64,000 nucleotides of DNA from Paenibacillus whitsoniae (GCF_003955665.1 NZ_RXHU01000078.1:1-64000); one strand, 5' to 3'. Positions 1-8,193 are shown, counted from the first letter of the stretch. The notes: generated by a model from the letters alone, not told the origin. Program-made: numbers and translations.

Positions 1-435
1 GAGACAGAATAGAGCGAGGGACAGACCGAACGTCCACAACGTCCGCCGAGGCACTTTGCACCGCTGTCTTTCCTGCACGCCGAGATCGACGAGCACGAGC
101 AGCCAACTCAGGGCAAGCGCTCCGCCCGAGTACGTGATCGTTTTCGGAATCGTGACGAGCAGGATCGCGCTGCACAGATTCACCAGAACGAGCAGGCTAA
201 GCAGCACGCGTGCGCCTCCTCGCTTGTCAGCCCACAATCGACTTAAGCCGCCAGCGAGCCAGAACATCGGCACCAACGCCAGCACATAAATCGCATAATC
301 GATGGCATCGATCCAGTAGATACCGCCTCCGAAGCGCAGAGGGTCAGGCAGCCAGATCAGTTCCCCCACAACCATCAGCACCAGCAGCAGCAACATGCCG
401 CTGTAATAAAGCTTGCGCGCGAGCGCCATGCCCAT
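1..435 (-). CDS. Multi-pass membrane protein, cut by the window edge
   Basis: The minus strand is open from the ATG at 435 to the first base of the window, giving at least 145 residues with no stop. The sequence is very hydrophobic: I see membrane segments at about residues 8-28, 42-62, 72-92 and 100-118, and a further one starting near residue 130. A run of G precedes the start, and a second in-frame ATG lies at 429. The frame has a stop six codons upstream, so the start is well bounded. It begins 19 bases after the hisA-like stop and is probably co-transcribed with it. I do not recognise the family. The C-terminus is missing. Confidence 0.7.
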   Translation of the reverse strand, partial: MGMALARKLYYSGMLLLLVLMVVGELIWLPDPLRFGGGIYWIDAIDYAIYVLALVPMFWLAGGLSRLWADKRGGARVLLSLLVLVNLCSAILLVTIPKTITYSGGALALSWLLVLVDLGVQERQRCKVPRRTLWTFGLSLALFCL

Positions 436-454
436 CCCCCATTTGGCTCAAAAA

Positions 455-1207
455 TCAGGCGAGCTGTTTCACGACTTCTTCATAGGACAATTTGCCGCCG
501 AAAATATCGAGTGCGCTGCCAACCGTAATATCGAGTTTGCCGCCGGACAGCTCGCGGAAGAGCGCCAAGTCATCAAACGAACGCGCACCGCCCGCATACG
601 TCGTCGGAATCGACACCCATTGTGCCAGGAAGCTGACAAGGCTTTGCTGAATGCCGCTTTGTTTACCCTCCACATCGACCGCATGAATCAGGAACTCATC
701 GCAGTATTGCTCCAGGAACTTGATGCTATCCGGCGTAAGCTCAAAGTCGCTAAGCACCTTCCACTGGTTCGTCGCCACAAACCATCGGCCGTCTTTTTCC
801 TTGCAGCTCAGATCGATCACCAAGCGCTCTTTTCCAACCGCCGCGACGATCTTCTGCAAATGGTCCATGTTCAGTTGACCATCCTTGAAAATATAGGACG
901 TTACAATAATATGCGAAGCGCCCTGTGCCAGATACGAAGCCGCATTGTCTGCCGTAAGGCCGCCACCGATCTGCAAGCCGCCGGGATACGCCTGAAGCGC
1001 TTTGACAGCTTCCTCTTCGTTCCCGCCGCCGAGCATAATGACATGACCACCCTTCAAATGATCACGCTTGAACATTTCCGCGTAGTAAGCGGAGTCATGG
1101 GAGGACACGAAATTCTCAACGACCGCTTCCCCTTCCCCGCCTAACGTTTCTCCTACAATTTGCTTCACTTTGCCGCTATGTAAATCGATGCATGGTCTGA
1201 ATTTCAT
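455..1207 (-). CDS. hisA: Eukaryote-type HisA: ProFAR isomerase
   Basis: This 250-residue TIM-barrel protein should convert ProFAR to PRFAR, the fourth step of histidine synthesis, in the cytoplasm. Visible features are CIDL with the catalytic Asp8, a phosphate-binding IGGG at 80-83, the second acidic position in IDLSC (Asp132), HAVDVEG at 175-181, YAGGARS at 204-210 and VGSALDIFGG at 229-238. The opening CIDLHSGKVKQIVG and the DLSC and FLIHAVDVEG blocks match yeast HIS6 and plant HisA far better than Bacillus HisA. No other his gene is nearby; it sits between an unknown protein gene (31 bases upstream) and a membrane protein gene. The call is strong; the symbol is by function. Confidence 0.9.
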   Translation of the reverse strand: MKFRPCIDLHSGKVKQIVGETLGGEGEAVVENFVSSHDSAYYAEMFKRDHLKGGHVIMLGGGNEEEAVKALQAYPGGLQIGGGLTADNAASYLAQGASHIIVTSYIFKDGQLNMDHLQKIVAAVGKERLVIDLSCKEKDGRWFVATNQWKVLSDFELTPDSIKFLEQYCDEFLIHAVDVEGKQSGIQQSLVSFLAQWVSIPTTYAGGARSFDDLALFRELSGGKLDITVGSALDIFGGKLSYEEVVKQLA

Positions 1208-1237
1208 TTGACGTTCAACTTCCCCTCACCGCGTATG

Positions 1238-1747
1238 TTAGTCGTGCTTCTCAAAGCCTTCCTCTTCCAAATACTCCACCGTCTCCTCGTACGTCTCAAA
1301 CGCGCAGTCCAGATTCACACCCGCATAGACGTACCACAGATCCTCCAGGAAAAAGACCGTCAGCGTATGCCCCTCCCCGTCCCGCCATACTTCCCGATGC
1401 TGCTCCTCTTCGTTATCAGCCGGCTCGTCCGCTCCGGCCACCGCCAATGCATCGCCCTTGGATACGGACGTGCCCGTAAGTGAAAGAATCGATTTCGCCA
1501 CTACGTCGCGAAGCTCGTCCTCCGTAAAATCCCGAATGTTGACGAGACCTCTGTCATCCGTGCGATAGCCCTGGATTAGCTCCGCATAGACGAAACCGTT
1601 CCCGTTCGGGTGTAAGTGGTACACCACATTTTTCTTATCGTACACACTTTCTTCATAGTGATAATTAATGCGGCCCAGCGACACATCCTTGCGCTGCAGC
1701 TCTGGAAATGACTCGATTATGCGTAATTTTTGCTCTAATGTTAGCAT
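1238..1747 (-). CDS. Uncharacterised acidic protein, 169 residues
   Basis: The protein starts MLTLEQKL and is soluble, with no signal peptide or membrane segment. It is acidic, with a glutamate/aspartate-rich linker near residues 105-118 and an aromatic C-terminal part (LEDLWYVYAGVNLD). I do not recognise a family. It stops 31 bases before the hisA-like start and runs in the same direction, so the two and the membrane gene after them probably form one transcript. The ribosome binding site is weak (a GGGGG run about 17 bases upstream), so the start is less sure than the frame. Role unknown. Confidence 0.75.
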   Translation of the reverse strand: MLTLEQKLRIIESFPELQRKDVSLGRINYHYEESVYDKKNVVYHLHPNGNGFVYAELIQGYRTDDRGLVNIRDFTEDELRDVVAKSILSLTGTSVSKGDALAVAGADEPADNEEEQHREVWRDGEGHTLTVFFLEDLWYVYAGVNLDCAFETYEETVEYLEEEGFEKHD

Positions 1748-1791
1748 AGTTTTCGTTTACGAACCCCCGTCCTGTGATGCTTACCATGACG

Positions 1792-1821
1792 CAAAAAGAA
1801 GCAGGACTCCGCCTGCCTCTT
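1792..1821 (-). terminator. Intrinsic terminator after the 63-residue gene
   Basis: On the minus strand a 10-base-pair stem (arms 1812-1821 and 1796-1805, one G-T pair) is followed by five T. It lies 63 bases beyond the stop of the small gene at 1884-2075. Confidence 0.65.
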
Positions 1822-1883
1822 CCCTAAATCCTGCCTTTCATTATAACACATTTCGCTTCGGTGTAAGCAACCGGGCTGGAACG

Positions 1884-2075
1884 TTATTCTTCTTTGCGAA
1901 TTTTGCGCAGCCGGGTCTGATTGCGTCCAATGGTAACAATGCGGTACTCGCCAAACGCGAGGATGCGTTCACGTACGGCTGTCGGAAAGGTGAGCCGCTC
2001 CACCTCGAGCGTATCGTCCAGTTCATTGTACCAGGGCAAAAGATTCATTTTGATCACGAGCACACGGCTTTTCAC
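1884..2075 (-). CDS. Small uncharacterised protein, 63 residues
   Basis: GTG-start reading frame on the minus strand with an excellent ribosome binding site (AGGTGGAGGT at 2081-2090, five bases from the start). The product is basic at the C-terminus (RNQTRLRKIRKEE) and has mixed beta-like hydrophobic stretches, with no cysteines and no signal peptide. A terminator follows at 1792-1821, which supports a one-gene transcript. I do not recognise the family. Plus-strand frames over the same bases lack such a site and look like shadows. Confidence 0.65.
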   Translation of the reverse strand: MKSRVLVIKMNLLPWYNELDDTLEVERLTFPTAVRERILAFGEYRIVTIGRNQTRLRKIRKEE

Positions 2076-2234
2076 GTCTTACCTCCACCTTTGCGCGTCT
2101 TCCTCTCAGGAACTTCATGGAAGAGCATTATTAACACTGTATGCGTAGGGGGGCGGGTTTGACTCATCCCACAAGGAAGTGCTACAATTTTTACACATTT
2201 TCTATACTTCGGTGAAGGGAGGGAACGACTTGGG

Positions 2235-2615
2235 ATGCATCCTTTTACACGGAAATGGCAATGGACACTACTGGTCTGGATCATACTTGGCTTGTTTGTT
2301 TTCCCGCTAACCCCGCCAATCTCGCATCAGCCGGAAGTGAATACTGACGCGCTAGTGCTGGCGAGCACATCGCAAGTGCTGACCGTTCAGCCGGGGCTGC
2401 CTACGAAAGAAATCATCCAGCTGCAATTGCCAAGCCAACCGGTTTATGAAGATGCCCAGCAGCGCTACGACACCACCGTGTTCGTGATCTTCATTGTATA
2501 TCTTATATATCCGATCTGGAAGCGGCTCAAAGTGCTGCTCCTCGCATTCCTCAAATTCACTTCGACGTACATGGGCCTAATATTTTCCTCTCATTCTGTA
2601 CATCCTACGAAATGA
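2235..2615 (+). CDS. Small membrane protein of unknown function
   Basis: A 126-residue product with one hydrophobic segment near the N-terminus (about residues 9-25) and a second at about 80-100, with a polar stretch of about 50 residues between them. The likely topology puts the polar loop outside the cell. A purine-rich ribosome binding site (AAGGGAGG) lies 9 bases before the ATG. It ends 22 bases before the YitT-family gene, so co-transcription is likely. A possible promoter with TATACT at 2203-2208 has a poor -35. No family recognised. Confidence 0.6.
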   Translation: MHPFTRKWQWTLLVWIILGLFVFPLTPPISHQPEVNTDALVLASTSQVLTVQPGLPTKEIIQLQLPSQPVYEDAQQRYDTTVFVIFIVYLIYPIWKRLKVLLLAFLKFTSTYMGLIFSSHSVHPTK

Positions 2616-2637
2616 TTTGAAGAAATGAGGAAGAGAC

Positions 2638-3537
2638 ATGGCCAATTCACTTGCACAAACAGATCCGAACTTTCAAGCCAAACATGGAAAATTAACGCGG
2701 CAGAAATTCGCCCAGCGTATTCTGTTCATGATCATCGGGACAATTCTCGTTGCGGTTGCCCTTGAAATTTTTCTGGTTCCTAATCACATTATCGACGGCG
2801 GCATTGTCGGGATTTCGATTATCGTCTCCCATCTCTCCGGCATTCCGATCGGCATCTTTCTAGTTCTGCTCAATTTACCGTTCGTCATACTTGGCTACAA
2901 GCAGATTGGCAAAACGTTCGCCATCTCGACGACATTCTCCGTTATCCTGATGTCCATCGGCACGAGTATGCTGCATTCCGTGCAGGCCTTTACAGCCGAT
3001 CCGCTGCTCGCGGCCGTCTTCGGCGGCATCGTGCTCGGCATTGGTGTCGGACTTGTCATCCGCTCCGGCGGCTCGCTGGACGGAACCGAGATCGTGGCGA
3101 TCGTGTTTACGAAAAAATCGCCGTTCTCCGTCGGCGAAATTGTTATGTTTTTCAACTTATTCATTCTGGCGAGCGCCGGCTTCGTGTTCAGTTGGGACCG
3201 CGCGATGTACTCGCTGATCGCCTACTTCATCGCCTACAAAATGATTGATATTACGATCGAAGGTCTGGATCAATCGAAATCCGTCTGGATTATCAGCGAC
3301 GAGTATGCGGCGATCGGCGATTCCATCACCTCGCGTCTTGGACGCGGCGTGACGTACCTGAAAGGCGAAGGCGCGTATACGGGCGACGAGAAAAAAGTCA
3401 TTTTCAGCGTCATCACGCGGCTGGAAGAAGCGAAGCTCAAAAATATCGTCGAAGAACTCGACCCCCGCGCCTTTCTCGCGATCGGCAACATTCACGATGT
3501 CAAAGGCGGACGCTTTAAGAAGAAAGATATTCACTAA
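2638..3537 (+). CDS. YitT family membrane protein (DUF161 plus DUF2179)
   Basis: This 299-residue protein has an N-terminal block of five or six membrane segments (about residues 28-215), carrying the family signature IIDGGIVGISIIVSH and later GGSLDGTEIVA, followed by a soluble DUF2179 domain (about 218-290, including GRGVTYLKGEGAYTG). That layout and length are typical of the YitT/YpjC/YqfU group, common in multiple copies in Bacillales; their transport substrate is not established. AGGAAGAG precedes the ATG. A terminator follows directly. Identity to the family is clear, but the molecular function is open. Confidence 0.9.
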   Translation: MANSLAQTDPNFQAKHGKLTRQKFAQRILFMIIGTILVAVALEIFLVPNHIIDGGIVGISIIVSHLSGIPIGIFLVLLNLPFVILGYKQIGKTFAISTTFSVILMSIGTSMLHSVQAFTADPLLAAVFGGIVLGIGVGLVIRSGGSLDGTEIVAIVFTKKSPFSVGEIVMFFNLFILASAGFVFSWDRAMYSLIAYFIAYKMIDITIEGLDQSKSVWIISDEYAAIGDSITSRLGRGVTYLKGEGAYTGDEKKVIFSVITRLEEAKLKNIVEELDPRAFLAIGNIHDVKGGRFKKKDIH

Positions 3538-3542
3538 AAGGC

Positions 3543-3580
3543 AAATGGCCCCTGTCCTATGCGGACGGAGGCCATTTCTT
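3543..3580 (+). terminator. Terminator after the yitT-like gene
   Basis: Eight-base-pair stem AAATGGCC/GGCCATTT with an inner GTCC/GGAC pairing and a T-rich 3' side, six bases after the stop codon. Confidence 0.75.
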
Positions 3581-3641
3581 TATCCATCGTTCCCATTCCC
3601 CAATGAAAACGGTCACATTTTACTCCACGCCGACTGCCTGG

Positions 3642-3905
3642 CTAGAGAAAAGGCTTGAATTGATCAAAAATAAAATGCATCGCCTCTTCCTCATCCTTGC
3701 CCCGCGTCAATAACCGCAGCAGTGTGCCTGCCCGAATCGGAATGAGCAGCATGCCCAGGAGGCTTTTCACATCCACCGTGTGGTGCTTGTCGTCGTAATC
3801 GAAATCAAGCGTAATGTCCGACATAAAATGAGATGATTTGGCCGACAGGCCTGCTAGATCGCTGCGTTCTAGCTCACGGTGAATCGTAAATTCATGTACT
3901 CGCAT
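3642..3905 (-). CDS. HPr-like domain protein lacking the active-site histidine
   Basis: The 87-residue product (ATG at 3905, GGAAGG ribosome binding site 10 bases upstream) has the length and layout of HPr/Crh. The segment VDVKSLLGMLLIPI (residues 44-57) lines up with the HPr regulatory helix around Ser46. The LHARP active-site loop of HPr, however, is replaced by DLAGLSAKSSHF, so no phosphorylatable His15 is present. By family knowledge it should not carry phosphate for the PTS, but could be a Crh-like target of HPr kinase at Ser48. It is divergent from the CDF transporter gene. An in-frame start 12 codons upstream is possible but lacks a good ribosome binding site. Confidence 0.75.
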   Translation of the reverse strand: MRVHEFTIHRELERSDLAGLSAKSSHFMSDITLDFDYDDKHHTVDVKSLLGMLLIPIRAGTLLRLLTRGKDEEEAMHFIFDQFKPFL

Positions 3906-3964
3906 CGTCTCGGCTTCCTTCCCATAGTCGCATGACCGCATTGTGATTTGCGGTTATGTGTGGT

Positions 3965-3993
3965 ATTATACAAAGATCTTTGTGTAAAGTGAA
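3965..3993 (-). promoter_or_regulatory. Promoter of the HPr-like gene with a palindrome in the spacer
   Basis: On the minus strand TTCACT (3988-3993) and a perfect TATAAT (3965-3970) are 17 bases apart. The spacer and last -10 base hold a perfect 14-base palindrome, ACAAAGATCTTTGT (3970-3983), which could be an operator. Confidence 0.55.
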
Positions 3994-4055
3994 GTGTTGA
4001 CAGATGCCTTTTTTATCTTTTTCTAACAAGCCTTATACCCTGATAACGCTGAACC

Positions 4056-4087
4056 ATCCCTTGACCCCCGGTCGAGGGATTTTTTTT
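4056..4087 (+). terminator. Terminator hairpin in the leader of the CDF gene
   Basis: An 11-base-pair stem (4056-4066 with 4070-4080, one G-T pair, loop CCC) is followed by eight T. It reads only on the plus strand and lies 36 bases before the transporter start. The only upstream plus-strand gene already has its own terminator at 3543-3580, so this one probably sits in the transporter's own leader. Confidence 0.7.
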
Positions 4088-4122
4088 CCTTCAGGAAACA
4101 CTTTCGCAGGAGGTCATCATTG

Positions 4123-5016
4123 ATGAGCAGCAGCAACACCTCGTCCCTATGGGCAATCTGGCTCTCCCTGATCAGCAATATTCTGCTGACGATCGGCAAA
4201 ATTGGTATCGGACTTATTTTTCATAGTGAAGTCTTGCTTGCCGACGGCGTCCACAACGCCGGGGACATTATCGCCTCCGTGGCGGCGCTGAGCGCCATGC
4301 GCATCTCCAAGCTGCCCGCGGATGAAGACCATCCGTACGGCCATGGCAAGGCGGAAGTGCTCGGCTCGGGTTTCGTCGCATTCATTCTCGTACTCGCGGC
4401 GCTCTATATCGGTTACCACGCCGCCACCGCCTTCTTTCACGAGCCGGACGCCCCGAGCTTGATCGCCTTTATCGCCGCCGCCATCTCCATGGCGTGGAAA
4501 TACGGGCTCTACGTCTACACTATTCGCATCGGCAAGATGACGAACAGAAAGGGCCTCATTGCGACCGCGCAGGATCATCTGGCTGATGTGTACGCCTCCT
4601 TCGCCGCCGTCGTCGGGATCGGCCTCGCCTTCGTCGGATCGCACTACGACATTCGCTGGCTGGCTTACGGCGATGCGGCCGGCGGTGTCGTCGTCTCCCT
4701 GCTTGTTCTGAGGCTAGGCATCGAAATGGCCAAAGAATCGTTCGATATTCTCATGGAGAAAACCGTCGATCATGACAAGCTCGAACAGATCACGGAGCTG
4801 ATCCTGGCCTGCCCCGACGTGCGGCGCATCGACCGCGTGCGCGCCCGTGAGCACGGCCATTACATCCTCGTAGATGCGCGGATTTCCGTCTCGGGCGAGC
4901 TGACGATCCAACAGGGCCACGACATCTCGCGCATCATCAAGAAGTCGATCATGGTGGCACATCCCGATGTCGACGAGGTGTTGATTCATTTGAATCCGTG
5001 GTATGCGGATGAATAA
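4123..5016 (+). CDS. Cation diffusion facilitator (CDF) metal exporter
   Basis: A 297-residue inner-membrane transporter expected to export a divalent metal ion (Zn, Mn, Fe, Co or similar) in exchange for protons. The transmembrane metal site residues are visible: ADGVHNAGD (Asp41, His44 area, Asp48) and, after DEDHPYGHGKAE (67-78), QDHLADV. Six membrane segments span about residues 10-205, and the cytoplasmic C-terminal domain ends IHLNPW. GCAGGAGGT at 4107-4115 supports the ATG at 4123; a TTG directly before it in frame is possible. A terminator hairpin in its leader suggests regulated read-through. Which metal is carried cannot be told. Confidence 0.9.
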   Translation: MSSSNTSSLWAIWLSLISNILLTIGKIGIGLIFHSEVLLADGVHNAGDIIASVAALSAMRISKLPADEDHPYGHGKAEVLGSGFVAFILVLAALYIGYHAATAFFHEPDAPSLIAFIAAAISMAWKYGLYVYTIRIGKMTNRKGLIATAQDHLADVYASFAAVVGIGLAFVGSHYDIRWLAYGDAAGGVVVSLLVLRLGIEMAKESFDILMEKTVDHDKLEQITELILACPDVRRIDRVRAREHGHYILVDARISVSGELTIQQGHDISRIIKKSIMVAHPDVDEVLIHLNPWYADE

Positions 5017-5021
5017 CGCAG

Positions 5022-5054
5022 AAAAAGCCCCTCCTCCATACTTGGAGAAGGGGC
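5022..5054 (-). terminator. Terminator after the DUF3892 gene
   Basis: Twelve-base stem (5027-5038 with 5043-5054, one mismatch) followed on the minus strand by a T run. It lies between the convergent CDF and DUF3892 genes. Confidence 0.75.
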
Positions 5055-5069
5055 GCTTGCAGTTCGCCT

Positions 5070-5324
5070 TTAAAACGTTGGCAAATTATCGAGATTGTTG
5101 TCCTTGCGCCCGTCCGCATCGGAGCGCAGATGCTCTTCATTGTCGCGGCCTTTAAACACGTTCAGGTGCTGAATTTCGTTGTTCTTGACCATCGTCTGCG
5201 CCGTCTTGTAATCGACTACCCGACCGGACGTCAGCTTCAGCTCAACGATATCGCCATCACCGTTTTTGCGGACTGCTACGACCTCTTCTGGCTGTCCGTT
5301 GTTCTGGTTGAATGTTTGTTCCAT
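5070..5324 (-). CDS. DUF3892 family protein
   Basis: An 84-residue soluble protein. The pattern AVRKNGDGDIVELKL, SGRVVDYKTAQTMV and the C-terminal NVFKGRDNEEHLRSDADG followed by NNLDNLPTF is the DUF3892 family, small proteins common in Bacillales with no established role. Gene length matches the family. GGCGGGAGGCG precedes the ATG. It converges with the CDF gene across a terminator and lies about 80 bases upstream of the stop codon side of the MsrAB gene, which is on the same strand and upstream in transcription, so read-through from it is possible. Confidence 0.85.
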   Translation of the reverse strand: MEQTFNQNNGQPEEVVAVRKNGDGDIVELKLTSGRVVDYKTAQTMVKNNEIQHLNVFKGRDNEEHLRSDADGRKDNNLDNLPTF

Positions 5325-5404
5325 GTTGATCGCCTCCCGCCTTTAGTATGCCACCTGGGGCGGGAAATCATGCATCTAGCGCATAACATCGTGGTAAGCG
5401 TCGC

Positions 5405-6385
5405 TTACTTCTTGTCAAAATAGCGCAAATACGCGCCGTAGCCTTCCTTCTCCATCTCGGGCAGCGGAATGAAGCGCAGTGCCGCCGAGTTGATGCAGTA
5501 GCGCAGCCCGTTCGGCCCAGGCCCGTCATTAAACACATGCCCCAAATGCGAATCCGCCTCGTGGCTGCGCACCTCAGTACGAACCATGAAATGGCTGGTG
5601 TCTACCTTTTCCTTAACAAGACCTTCGAACAACGGCTTCGTAAAGCTCGGCCAGCCGCAGCCCGAATCGAATTTATCGTAAGACGTAAAAAGCGGCTCGC
5701 CGGACACAATATCTACGTACAGCCCATCTTCATGATGATCCCAGAACTCGTTCTGGAACGGCCGCTCCGTCGCGTTATTTTGCGTCACTTCGTATTGTAG
5801 CGGAGTCAACGCTTGCTTCCGCGCCTCTTTATCCTGCGCCGTGTTCCAATGCCGTTCGATAAACGCGTCGCGTCCCGAGCCTTTGCGATACGCCTTGTAG
5901 CGCATTGGATTTTTCACATGATAATCCTGATGGTACTCTTCGCCCGGGTAAAAAGCGCTGCTGTCGATGCGAACGATTTCCGTCGCAATCGGTCGATCAA
6001 ACCGGCCGCTCTGCGCAAGCGCCGCCTTGGACGCTTCCGCCTTCGCGTACTGCTCATCCGTATGGGCAAAAATCGCCGTCCGGTACGACGACCCCCGGTC
6101 ATGGAACTGCCCGCCGGCATCCGTCGGATCGATTTGGCGCCAATACGTTTCCAGCAATTTATCATAGGAGTAAAGCGTAGGATCAAATGTAATTTGCACC
6201 GCTTCGGCATGTCCTGTCGTTTCCGAACATACCTCCTGGTATGTCGGGTTTACCGTGTGCCCGCCAATATAACCGGACACGACCGATCGAATACCGGGCA
6301 GCTGATCGAATGGTGTGACCATGCACCAGAAACATCCGCCGGCAAATGTCGCCTTTTCAAATTTGGATTGCGATAATTCCGTCAT
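5405..6385 (-). CDS. msrAB: MsrA-MsrB fusion: methionine sulfoxide reductase
   Basis: One 326-residue chain that should repair both S- and R-methionine sulfoxides in oxidised proteins. The MsrA half (about residues 10-165) has GGCFWC with catalytic Cys18, and EEYHQDY. The MsrB half (about 190-320) has CGWPSF (Cys243, the usual recycling cysteine) and RYCINSAALRF with catalytic Cys297. The two CxxC zinc pairs of many MsrB proteins are absent (YVDIVSGEPLF stands where one would be), so this is the zinc-free form. No signal peptide, so it acts in the cytoplasm. AAAGAGGTGAG precedes the ATG, and a promoter lies just upstream. Confidence 0.93.
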   Translation of the reverse strand: MTELSQSKFEKATFAGGCFWCMVTPFDQLPGIRSVVSGYIGGHTVNPTYQEVCSETTGHAEAVQITFDPTLYSYDKLLETYWRQIDPTDAGGQFHDRGSSYRTAIFAHTDEQYAKAEASKAALAQSGRFDRPIATEIVRIDSSAFYPGEEYHQDYHVKNPMRYKAYRKGSGRDAFIERHWNTAQDKEARKQALTPLQYEVTQNNATERPFQNEFWDHHEDGLYVDIVSGEPLFTSYDKFDSGCGWPSFTKPLFEGLVKEKVDTSHFMVRTEVRSHEADSHLGHVFNDGPGPNGLRYCINSAALRFIPLPEMEKEGYGAYLRYFDKK

Positions 6386-6418
6386 ACTTCACTCACCTCT
6401 TTATCAAGTTTCTTCTCT

Positions 6419-6447
6419 ATCATAGCAAAATCCTCCGGGAATACCAA
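6419..6447 (-). promoter_or_regulatory. Probable sigma-A promoter of msrAB
   Basis: Minus-strand TTGGTA (6442-6447) and TATGAT (6419-6424), spacing 17, about 30 bases upstream of the start codon. Confidence 0.5.
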
Positions 6448-6582
6448 AGCTGCGCAGTACAGGCTGAAGCCCATAACCCTCCCACTGACAGCAGCCCAGG
6501 GGAGGGCGATGGAAAAAAACTATTTATCGTACTTGTACAGATTTGTTGCCATCATGCCCGACAACCATTTTAGATTGGACAG

Positions 6583-8193
6583 CTAGCTGTGTTTGCTTTT
6601 GAATTGCGTTGGCGTAAATCCGGTATAGGTTTTGAACACTTTGCAAAAATAGCGGTAATCCGAAATACCGACTGCGCTGGATACTTCATAAATTTTCATC
6701 GTTGTATTCTCCAGCAGCTCACTCGCCTTTTCCATACGCACCCGATTGACATAATCAGAGAGGTTTTCGCCAACCTCTTGCCTGAACATCTGACCGACGT
6801 AAGAGGGATGCATGTGTACGAGCTTCGCAAGCTCCGCAACTTGCATATCCTCCATATAGTGCTCGCGAATGTAACGGCACATGATCTGGATTTCCTTGCG
6901 AAAGGCAGTCGGCGGTAGGAACCGCTCCTTCAACCAGTCGTTGATGGCGTTCATCGTGTCCGTCCACCACCCGCAGAACTCCTCCCACGTTTCCAACTGA
7001 TCGATTTCGGATAAGCGTACGATGACGGCATCCGGCAGTTGAACAAGCTCCGGTTGAAAGATTTGCTTCGTTATACGCAGAAGATCTGCTGGATGAATCG
7101 GAGCCTCCGTCCATCCGATCATGAGGGATGCGCTCTCCCGGAATGCCTCAACATTCCCTCGCTGCAGTGCTTTGACCATGTTAGCGATCCATTCCCGGCT
7201 AATATCCGAATCGAGTCTTCGCAGCGGAACGGCTTGCTTGCCGATCATCGACGTATCTGACTTATAGAAATAGGCCGCGAGACGATCGAGCCCCTCCCTA
7301 AGCATTTGGCCAAGCTGCTTCTCATCGAGTGGCCGCTTATCAAGATCCCGCAAATCGCCGATATGCAGATAGGTATGTGCAAGTGCATGCGCTTTCAAAG
7401 TATCCAGTGCAATCATCGCAATCTTTTTTAAATAAAATGCGTTCATCGGCTGCATCGAACTCACCAACAGCCCCAACCTCATTTGCCGCAATGGCAGTAG
7501 GGTAAGCTTGCAGCCATCGCCGAGCTCCGAATCCATCTTCCGTTCAAGTTCTTCGGCAAGTTGTCTTTGAAACAGCATGATTGCCTCAGTCTGATGTGCT
7601 GCCTGCTCAAATTCCGGATGCAACCGCCATCCGAGGGTAAAATCAACCAGATAGCTGGCGGTATGTAAGCTGCCGAACCAGTCCTCGGGCAGTAATCGCT
7701 GATCGCCCTTCCCTTCATTTTCCAACACATATTCCGTCCATTGCCGCTTTCGCTGCCATTCCTTCTCCCGCTCCAGCTCCAGCCGCATAGCCAGCTTCTG
7801 GTCAACATCCATCTCCTGCTCGATCGACTCGGCGACCTTGCGGCAGGCATCAAGGATTTGCGCAGGGGTTTGGGCCAGCTTGATTAAATAATTATCGACG
7901 CCAAGCTCAATCGCTTGCCGGGCATATTCAAATTCGCCATAGGCCGTCAAAATAACAATTCGGATTCGCGGCCATCGCCTGCGCACATAAGCGGCTAACT
8001 CCAAACCGTTCATATTCGGCATCGTAATATCCGTTAGCAGCACATGCGGCATGTTCCGTTCGATCATACCAATTGCTTCTTCCGCCCCGGAAGCTGCTCC
8101 CAGAAATGTAAAACCCGCTTCCGACCAAGGGATCCGCTCAGAAAATCGCTCTCGAATCCATTGCTCGTCATCGACCATCAACAGCTTTAACAT
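6583..8193 (-). CDS. AraC-type response regulator (YesN-like)
   Basis: A 536-residue DNA-binding regulator. An N-terminal receiver (1-120) shows the acid pocket VDDE (7-10), phospho-acceptor Asp55 in LLTDITMPNMNG, the switch residue in ILTAYGE and Lys in YLIKL. A poorly conserved middle part follows, then two AraC helix-turn-helix motifs in the last 100 residues (MQVAELAKLVHMHPSYVGQMF and IYEVSSAVGISDYRYFCKVFK). It overlaps the kinase gene by 26 bases, so the two are translationally coupled. AAGGAGGGATG precedes the ATG. It probably activates the ABC transporter genes of the same cluster in response to a sugar. Confidence 0.93.
   Translation of the reverse strand: MLKLLMVDDEQWIRERFSERIPWSEAGFTFLGAASGAEEAIGMIERNMPHVLLTDITMPNMNGLELAAYVRRRWPRIRIVILTAYGEFEYARQAIELGVDNYLIKLAQTPAQILDACRKVAESIEQEMDVDQKLAMRLELEREKEWQRKRQWTEYVLENEGKGDQRLLPEDWFGSLHTASYLVDFTLGWRLHPEFEQAAHQTEAIMLFQRQLAEELERKMDSELGDGCKLTLLPLRQMRLGLLVSSMQPMNAFYLKKIAMIALDTLKAHALAHTYLHIGDLRDLDKRPLDEKQLGQMLREGLDRLAAYFYKSDTSMIGKQAVPLRRLDSDISREWIANMVKALQRGNVEAFRESASLMIGWTEAPIHPADLLRITKQIFQPELVQLPDAVIVRLSEIDQLETWEEFCGWWTDTMNAINDWLKERFLPPTAFRKEIQIMCRYIREHYMEDMQVAELAKLVHMHPSYVGQMFRQEVGENLSDYVNRVRMEKASELLENTTMKIYEVSSAVGISDYRYFCKVFKTYTGFTPTQFKSKHS

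Noticed and set aside
3990..4055. NiCo/czcD-type riboswitch before the CDF gene
   Set aside because: The space between a possible promoter and the terminator is too short for that aptamer, and its conserved core is not visible.
6477..6506. CCCTCCC/GGGAGGG inverted repeat after the response regulator gene
   Set aside because: The loop is long and there is no T run in either direction, so I do not call it a terminator.
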